The notes under the pieces are model-generated. The model was not told where the DNA came from. It saw only the letters and a program-made list of their open reading frames with translations, and did not search any database. Positions 58,947 through 64,000 of a stretch of DNA of 64,000 nucleotides are shown piece after piece (the first letter of the stretch is position 1; every line of letters begins with the position of its first letter). The position numbers and the translations under genes are program-made. Origin of the DNA: JANPPS01 sp965246925 (lineage in GTDB: Bacteria; Pseudomonadota; Alphaproteobacteria; Acetobacterales; Acetobacteraceae); assembly GCA_965246925.1 (NCBI GenBank), contig OZ251994.1, positions 124,001-188,000 on the forward strand, in the 5' to 3' direction.

Positions 58947-59909
58947 CTACCCGAGAGACTTACGAATGATCGCCTGCATGATGATAATCCCAAGTGATAG
59001 GGATAGGACCGCAATGCCGAGCACGATGTTACCGACCCGGTCCGTGAATAGCACGGAAATATACTCCGGATTCAGCGCCCCGATGAGGCAACCGGTCGCA
59101 ATCGGCATCAACCCCAATACGAGCGCACTGGTCCGCGCCTCCGCCGATAACGCGTAACCGCGCGATTTCAGCGCCACACGCTTCCGGATGACTTCAGCCA
59201 GAAGCTCGAGCGTCTCGGTCAACCCGCCGCCGGTCTGGGCCTGGAGCGTCAGCGCAGCCGCGAAGAACCCATACTCGGGCAGCCCGTTGCGCAATGCCAG
59301 TTCCCGCAAAGCCTGCTCTGGCGGTGTCCCGATGTTGATCTGGTCCGTAACGCGGTCGAACTCGGCCCGGGTCGGCTCAGGCGCCTCCTTGGATACTGCA
59401 CGCATGGCCTCCGTCACCGGAATGCCCACCCGCACCGCCCGCACGATAAGCCCAAGCGCATCTGGAAATTGATTGAGCAGCAATGACCGGCGTTTCGCAT
59501 CGCTGCGTGCAAACACAGTGCGGGACAGGAATACCCACGCGATGGGCGTCAAGATCCATGACAAAGTAGCCCCGATCAAGCCAGCCGACATCACGGCAGC
59601 GACCCGGCTTATGATCAGCGTCACTATGACCACGATGGGCCACTTGATCCGGTACTGGTCGGCTTTCACCGGATTGAAGCCGAATACGAAGCCCAGATGG
59701 TCCTTCCAGCCAAGCTTCTGATCCGCGTCTTGCCGGGCTATTCCTCTCGGCGCCAGCGCATCGGCGACGACCGAAGGGCTCACTACGGTCGATATGCGCG
59801 CATCGATCTCTTCCTGATGCTGATGCAAGCGCATCAATACAAGGCCCGCAACCGCCAATAGCGTCGCAAACAAAGCCGCTAAGGATAACAGAAGGTAGTT
59901 GCCGCTCAT
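58947..59909 (-). CDS. tadB: Tad pilus inner-membrane platform protein TadB
   Basis: The 320-residue protein starts at the ATG at 59909 (MSGNYLLLSLAALFATLLAV), overlapping the cpaF stop by 4 bases. It has an N-terminal helix, a central hydrophobic pair, the T2SSF domain (FPDALGLIVRAVRVGIPVTE and LTLQAQTGGGLTETLELLAE) and C-terminal helices. It is the homologue and partner of TadC. Confidence 0.93.
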   Translation of the reverse strand: MSGNYLLLSLAALFATLLAVAGLVLMRLHQHQEEIDARISTVVSPSVVADALAPRGIARQDADQKLGWKDHLGFVFGFNPVKADQYRIKWPIVVIVTLIISRVAAVMSAGLIGATLSWILTPIAWVFLSRTVFARSDAKRRSLLLNQFPDALGLIVRAVRVGIPVTEAMRAVSKEAPEPTRAEFDRVTDQINIGTPPEQALRELALRNGLPEYGFFAAALTLQAQTGGGLTETLELLAEVIRKRVALKSRGYALSAEARTSALVLGLMPIATGCLIGALNPEYISVLFTDRVGNIVLGIAVLSLSLGIIIMQAIIRKSLG

Positions 59910-61261
59910 GCGTCCTCGAGCGCCTTCGTCCATTCCCGCTCGAGATTGAAATACGTCAACCGGGACTGAAAGCCGGGGCGGGCGCGGTTGATCTTGTAGC
60001 TGCCCTTCAGCCGCCCGTCCGATCCCTCTCCGGTAATCTCGAACTGAAAAATATCGTTCAGCAAGAAAACCTCACCCTCCATGCCACAAATCTCTGTGAC
60101 CTGCGTGATCCGCCTTCCTCCGTCCCGGTGCCGCTCGACCTGCACCACTAAGTTCACGGCGCCCGCGATTTGCATCCGGATCGCCTTCGACGGCAGGCCC
60201 ATATTGCCCATCTGCACCATGTTCTCGATACGCGTGAGAGCATCCCGTGTCGTATTGGCGTGAATAGTGCTCATGCTGCCGTCATGGCCGGTGTTCATGG
60301 CCTGAAGCATGTCGAAGGCCTCCCCAGCCCGCACCTCGCCGATGATGATCCGGTCCGGTCGCATACGCAGTGCGTTTCGAACCAGGTCACGCTGCGTGAT
60401 CTCCCCCTTGCCTTCCAAACTTGGCGGACGCGTCTCGAGCCGGACCACATGCGGCTGCTGTAACTGCAACTCTGCCGCGTCCTCGACAGTCACAACACGC
60501 TCGTCAGGGTGGATCAACCGCGACATCGCGTTCATCAACGTCGTCTTGCCCGAGCCTGTGCCGCCTGAGATGACCACGTTGAGCCGAATGCTGGATGCGA
60601 TCTCCAGGATGCGTGCAACCTGCTTCGTCATGGCCCCAAACGCAATCAACCGCTCGAAGTCAATGCTCTTCTTGGCAAACTTGCGGATAGAGACATAGGG
60701 ACCGTCCAGCGCCAACGGCGGAAACACGATGTTGACCCGGCTACCGTCCTTCAACCGCGCGTCCACCATCGGGCTCGCCTCGTCAACCCGCCGCCCCACC
60801 GCAGCCGCGATCCGCTGACAAACGTTGCAAAGGTGCATCGTATCCCGGAAACGGACCGTACTCTGCACGACCTTGCCCAGACGCTCCACGAATATCCGAT
60901 TCGGGCCGTTAATCATGATATCGTTGATCGTCTGATCCTCGAGCAGCGGCTCGAGCGGTCCCAGCCCGATCATATCATGCACAAGGTCGGCTGCGAGTTC
61001 CTTCTGCTCGCGCCCGTTCAGCTGCACCCGGCGTTCGGTCGCCAGATCGGAAATAAGCCGCTCGACCTCGATCTCGAGCCGGTCGGCTGAAAGGACCGCG
61101 ACGATCGCCGGGTCAAGCCGGGATAGGCAAAGCTGGCGCAGCTCCGCTATCGCCTCAGGCGGTGCGGTCGGTGCGCGCTCGATGAACGGCTCGGGCGGGC
61201 GGTCTCTGTGCAGTGGAGAGGGCATCTGTTGCGCCAAGCCGCGTCGGCCGAATGGAGTCAT
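59906..61261 (-). CDS. cpaF: Tad pilus assembly ATPase CpaF/TadA
   Basis: This is the motor ATPase of the Tad pilus. The 451-residue protein has the N-terminal domain (about 40-150) and the secretion-ATPase core with Walker A GGTGSGKT at 233-240, the Asp-box-like VTVEDAAELQLQQPHVVRLE, Walker B-like RPDRIIIGEVRAGEA and the His-box TGHDGSMSTIHAN. It overlaps cpaE and tadB by 4 bases each. Confidence 0.96.
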   Translation of the reverse strand: MTPFGRRGLAQQMPSPLHRDRPPEPFIERAPTAPPEAIAELRQLCLSRLDPAIVAVLSADRLEIEVERLISDLATERRVQLNGREQKELAADLVHDMIGLGPLEPLLEDQTINDIMINGPNRIFVERLGKVVQSTVRFRDTMHLCNVCQRIAAAVGRRVDEASPMVDARLKDGSRVNIVFPPLALDGPYVSIRKFAKKSIDFERLIAFGAMTKQVARILEIASSIRLNVVISGGTGSGKTTLMNAMSRLIHPDERVVTVEDAAELQLQQPHVVRLETRPPSLEGKGEITQRDLVRNALRMRPDRIIIGEVRAGEAFDMLQAMNTGHDGSMSTIHANTTRDALTRIENMVQMGNMGLPSKAIRMQIAGAVNLVVQVERHRDGGRRITQVTEICGMEGEVFLLNDIFQFEITGEGSDGRLKGSYKINRARPGFQSRLTYFNLEREWTKALEDA

Positions 61262-62523
61262 TTCAGTCTCCCAAACAGCCGGCCAAGACCCCGCGCGGCA
61301 ACGGTCTCACCGACATCTTCCTGTCCGGCGCTGTCGATCAAGCGGCTGAACGCAACCTGCCGGCTCAGTGACAGGATCGAGTCTCGGAACGCGCCCCGCG
61401 ACTCCGCCGCAGGCTTACCCAGAGTCGCGGCGGCGCCGATTTGTTTCGGCAGGTCCGGTATCACCACGTCCACTTTGACCTTCAACGCATCCTCGACCTG
61501 GCGGCGGGTCAAACCACCGGGTAGGCCAAGACGGTTCAGCACCAGCACCGCACGCCTCGTCTGGGCAGCGCCTGGGCGAAGAGCAAGCAGGCGCAGCGCA
61601 TCCCGTATCGACGCCAAGGTCGGCTCCATCACCAGAACGCGCCGGTGGGCAAGATTCAGCAGATCGCGATGCAACGCCAGCGAACGGAACGGCACGTCGC
61701 CCACGATGAAATTGTATCGCCGGCGCAGCGCGTCCAGCAACTTCTCGGCCGCCTCCGGCGCGTGGTCCGGCTCGACATCAAACGGCTCTTGCCCCGAAAG
61801 CACATGCAAACGGTCCGTGACTGGCTGCGCAGCACGCTCGGCCAGCAGTGCATCGATCCGTTCCGGCGTCTGCAACGCCGTGCGCAGGCCACGCCCAGGC
61901 TCGACATTGAGCAAGAATGATGCCGTTCCTTGATGAAGATCGGGATCGAGCAACACAGTATGCCGGCGGGAGGATACTCCAAAATGCCAGGCCAAGTTGA
62001 CCGCGACCGTACTCGCGCCAACACCCCCCCGCGTGCCCGTCACCGTAATGAGCCGCCCACCCAACGCGGCTTCGCCCGTCGGCGCCCGGCCCAGCGCAAG
62101 AGGGCCAAAGTGCCGCACCACGATCTCACGTGACAGCGGCTTTGACAGGTATTCCATCGCGCCCACACCGCGGGTCACCTCGCGATAAAAATCCAGACTG
62201 GTCAGGTCGCCCACAACCAACACGCAAACATGCGGCTCGACCACATGGGACAACTCTTCTAGGGCAGCGAGCGGTGAGTCCTCACCCCCGACATCAACAA
62301 TGAGCACGCGCGGGGTCGGCATCTTCTGCAGGGCCATGATGGCCCCGCGTATCCCGCCGCGCCGCGCCTCGATCCCGCCAGGCAGCACGTCCGCAAGACC
62401 AGATTGCAGTGCGGCCTCTGTCGCGCCGTCATTGACGAAAGCGATGCAGATCGACCGGTCCGACCGTGCTACCTCGTCCGAACCTGCCTGAGCCCCACCA
62501 CCATTGTCCCCCAAGGGCATCAT
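61258..62523 (-). CDS. cpaE: Pilus localisation ATPase CpaE/TadZ
   Basis: The 421-residue protein has an N-terminal receiver-like pseudo-domain (about 25-140, with VLIVDVGG and EYLSKPLS) and a MinD/ParA-like ATPase domain with the deviant Walker A GTRGGVGAST at about 163-172. CpaE/TadZ proteins localise pilus assembly to the cell pole. The overlaps with cpaD and cpaF suit co-translation. Confidence 0.93.
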   Translation of the reverse strand: MMPLGDNGGGAQAGSDEVARSDRSICIAFVNDGATEAALQSGLADVLPGGIEARRGGIRGAIMALQKMPTPRVLIVDVGGEDSPLAALEELSHVVEPHVCVLVVGDLTSLDFYREVTRGVGAMEYLSKPLSREIVVRHFGPLALGRAPTGEAALGGRLITVTGTRGGVGASTVAVNLAWHFGVSSRRHTVLLDPDLHQGTASFLLNVEPGRGLRTALQTPERIDALLAERAAQPVTDRLHVLSGQEPFDVEPDHAPEAAEKLLDALRRRYNFIVGDVPFRSLALHRDLLNLAHRRVLVMEPTLASIRDALRLLALRPGAAQTRRAVLVLNRLGLPGGLTRRQVEDALKVKVDVVIPDLPKQIGAAATLGKPAAESRGAFRDSILSLSRQVAFSRLIDSAGQEDVGETVAARGLGRLFGRLK

Positions 62524-62783
62524 GGCCCTCCCGCGCCTTTGGCAGCCAGCAACCCTTTCGGCGTCCCCTCCAGTAGCCGAGTTACCGCCGCGCCTGCCTC
62601 GGATCCGTCCGATCCGCGCTCACCACGGCCCCGGATCAGGTCGCCCTTGTTCACGACCATGGTCGCCAGATTGCGCGAGTTGACTCCAGTCGGCTGCCAC
62701 ACACCACCTGTCGTGTACGGATCAACCTCGGCGCACGCCGGCAAACATAGAACCAAGAACACAGCGCAGATATGCTTGCTCAT
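62520..62783 (-). CDS. cpaD: Short CpaD-like pilus lipoprotein
   Basis: The 87-residue protein has a lipoprotein signal (SKHICAVFLVLCLPACAEVD, lipobox LPAC) and the segment GVNSRNLATMVVNKGDLIRG, which resembles the conserved NLAxMVxxPxDL part of CpaD. It lies between the secretin and cpaE genes, exactly where cpaD sits in Cpa operons. At under half the usual length it seems reduced to an anchor plus the C-terminal motif. The assignment rests on position and that motif. Confidence 0.7.
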   Translation of the reverse strand: MSKHICAVFLVLCLPACAEVDPYTTGGVWQPTGVNSRNLATMVVNKGDLIRGRGERGSDGSEAGAAVTRLLEGTPKGLLAAKGAGGP

Positions 62784-62791
62784 GCTGATCC

Positions 62792-64000
62792 CTACTGCAC
62801 GATAAAGCCGGCTTGGCCGGGTATGCGCGTGGCGGTCATGGCCGGACTGCTGCCTACCTGCCGCAACATCAAGATACGCTCCAGATCGGTCGGCAAAGCA
62901 AAGTTCTCACCCGGCGTATGCAGCGCCCCCGGATCGCTGACCGGGGCTACGATATAGGGCGTAACGATGAAGACCAGCTCGGTCTCTTGCCGTAAAAAAC
63001 CCGACGAGCGAAACAGGGAACCGATCACCGGCAGCTCACCCAGGAGCGGGATCGACGCCGTGGTTTGCTGGCTTTGATCACTCAACAAGCCGGCGATGGC
63101 GAAGCTCTGACCACTGCCCAACTCGACGGTCGTCTCCGCCCGGCGGGTCAATAAACCTGGAACCTGCAACGTCAAACCGCCCGAGCTATTCGTTCCCGTG
63201 CCAGAACCTGTTGAAAGCGTCACCGCGCCCGTGTTTGTAAGCTCGCTCACTTCGGGGGCGACATGGAGATTGATGCGGCCATCCGACAAGACAGTTGGGA
63301 CAAAGTTCAGCGACACGCCATATTGCTTGAAATTGATAGTAATCGTCGGAGGGCCATTGGTGGAGTTCGAAAGCCCAACAGGGATGGGAAACTCGCCGCC
63401 TGCCAAGAAGCTGGCCGGCTGACCGCTCATCACCGTCAGGTTCGGCTCGGCGAGCAGCCGGGCAAGGTTGTCGTTTGCCAGAGCTTGGATGACGGCGCCG
63501 ATGTCTTTCGTGCCAAAGAAGGCCGAGCCCACCGCGCTCGTGCCGCCAACCCCCAAACCCGGCACGGCGACGGCTGTCACACCGAACCGTCCAAGCGATC
63601 CAAGCGCACTCCAATCGACGCCAAGGGCGCGGGTAACGTTCCGGTTCATCTCGATCACACGAACCCGTAGCGTGACCTGAGTCGAGCCGCGCACCACGAG
63701 CTGATTTTCGATCGTCTGACCCTCGGCCAGGTATCCCTTGAGCACTGACAAAGCACGGCTGGCATCGCCGCCAGAAGCAACGCTGCCAGTCACCAGCAAG
63801 CCCCGCGGTATCGGGGTCACGCTTATCTTGCTCGCACTGCCGAGAACCCTGCCGACTGCCGCTTCGGCTTCGCTGGCGGTGAAGTTGGACGACCGGACGG
63901 TGACCTCGTACTCGACTAGACTATGCCCCTCTCCGTCCATAGCGACGACCGTGGTGCGGCCAGACGACACGCCGAACACGAACAGGTTGGTTGGGCTGGC
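62792..64000 (-). CDS. cpaC: Tad/Cpa outer-membrane secretin (partial, N-terminus outside the window)
   Basis: This is the outer-membrane pore of the Tad pilus. At least 402 residues are inside; the frame stays open to the window edge and its last visible codons (PTNLFVFGVSSGRTTVVAMD) fit the middle of the N-terminal pilus-secretin domain, so the true start lies beyond 64000. A BON-like domain precedes the secretin core, which has GGEFPIPVG, LNFVPTVLSDGRINLHVAPE, LLTRRAETTVELGSGQSFAI and PLLGELPVIGSLFRS. Confidence 0.92.
   Translation of the reverse strand, partial: ASPTNLFVFGVSSGRTTVVAMDGEGHSLVEYEVTVRSSNFTASEAEAAVGRVLGSASKISVTPIPRGLLVTGSVASGGDASRALSVLKGYLAEGQTIENQLVVRGSTQVTLRVRVIEMNRNVTRALGVDWSALGSLGRFGVTAVAVPGLGVGGTSAVGSAFFGTKDIGAVIQALANDNLARLLAEPNLTVMSGQPASFLAGGEFPIPVGLSNSTNGPPTITINFKQYGVSLNFVPTVLSDGRINLHVAPEVSELTNTGAVTLSTGSGTGTNSSGGLTLQVPGLLTRRAETTVELGSGQSFAIAGLLSDQSQQTTASIPLLGELPVIGSLFRSSGFLRQETELVFIVTPYIVAPVSDPGALHTPGENFALPTDLERILMLRQVGSSPAMTATRIPGQAGFIVQ

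Overview
The window is a GC-rich alphaproteobacterial chromosome segment. Markers for that group are the NDUFA12-type complex I accessory gene beside a DUF2155 gene, a Tad/Cpa pilus operon, and a mreBCD-mrdA-rodA cell-shape cluster. A Rhodospirillales/Acetobacteraceae-like host is my inference, not something a search has shown. Coding density is high and many genes are joined by 4-base ATGA-type overlaps.

Bases 1-22917 (minus strand) hold one long run of translation and transcription genes. In transcription order it reads rplK-rplA-rplJ-rplL-rpoB-rpoC, then rpsL-rpsG-tuf, then the S10 and spc operons from rpsJ to rplO, with the first codons of secY at the left edge. The usual fusA is missing between rpsG and tuf, and secE-nusG are not upstream of rplK. 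Bases 23121-26292 (plus) hold a small membrane protein, an MFS carboxylate transporter and an IlvD/Edd-type sugar-acid dehydratase. Bases 26372-28537 are a visibly AT-richer gene for a DGT-repeat plus DUF4214 surface-type protein, probably acquired. A glycine-zipper lipoprotein gene and the complete elongasome operon mreB-mreC-mreD-mrdA-rodA follow, to 34816.

Bases 34794-43934 form a nucleobase/nucleoside neighbourhood. On one side are a cytosine-deaminase-like amidohydrolase with altered active-site residues and a divergent four-gene Pot-type ABC transporter. On the other is a tightly overlapping minus-strand operon: GTP-cyclohydrolase-II-like (URC1-type) protein, uracil phosphoribosyltransferase, nucleoside hydrolase, and a BtpA-family protein. 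It resembles the URC route of pyrimidine catabolism but lacks a visible URC4 (DUF1688) gene, and is the best candidate here for an incompletely described system.

Bases 44082-50626 (minus) encode gamma-glutamyltransferase, an amidase, a response regulator, a histidine kinase and a DegP-type protease. Next come csaA-gpt and a tRNA-Arg(ACG) on the plus strand, an NTF2-like/VOC pair (minus), a DUF1989 protein (plus), and two tiny overlapping membrane ORFs. Bases 54057-57188 (minus) are a six-gene operon (NDUFA12, MlaD, a 71-residue unknown, DUF2155, trehalose-phosphatase-like, metallo-beta-lactamase-fold) behind a strong promoter that predicts a leaderless transcript. Bases 57237-64000 (minus) are a Tad pilus operon (secretin, short CpaD-like lipoprotein, CpaE, CpaF, TadB, TadC, TadD), whose secretin runs off the window.

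A dispersed palindromic repeat with a CCCTCTCCC/GGGAGAGGG core occurs at least six times, mostly inside gaps between genes of the same operon.
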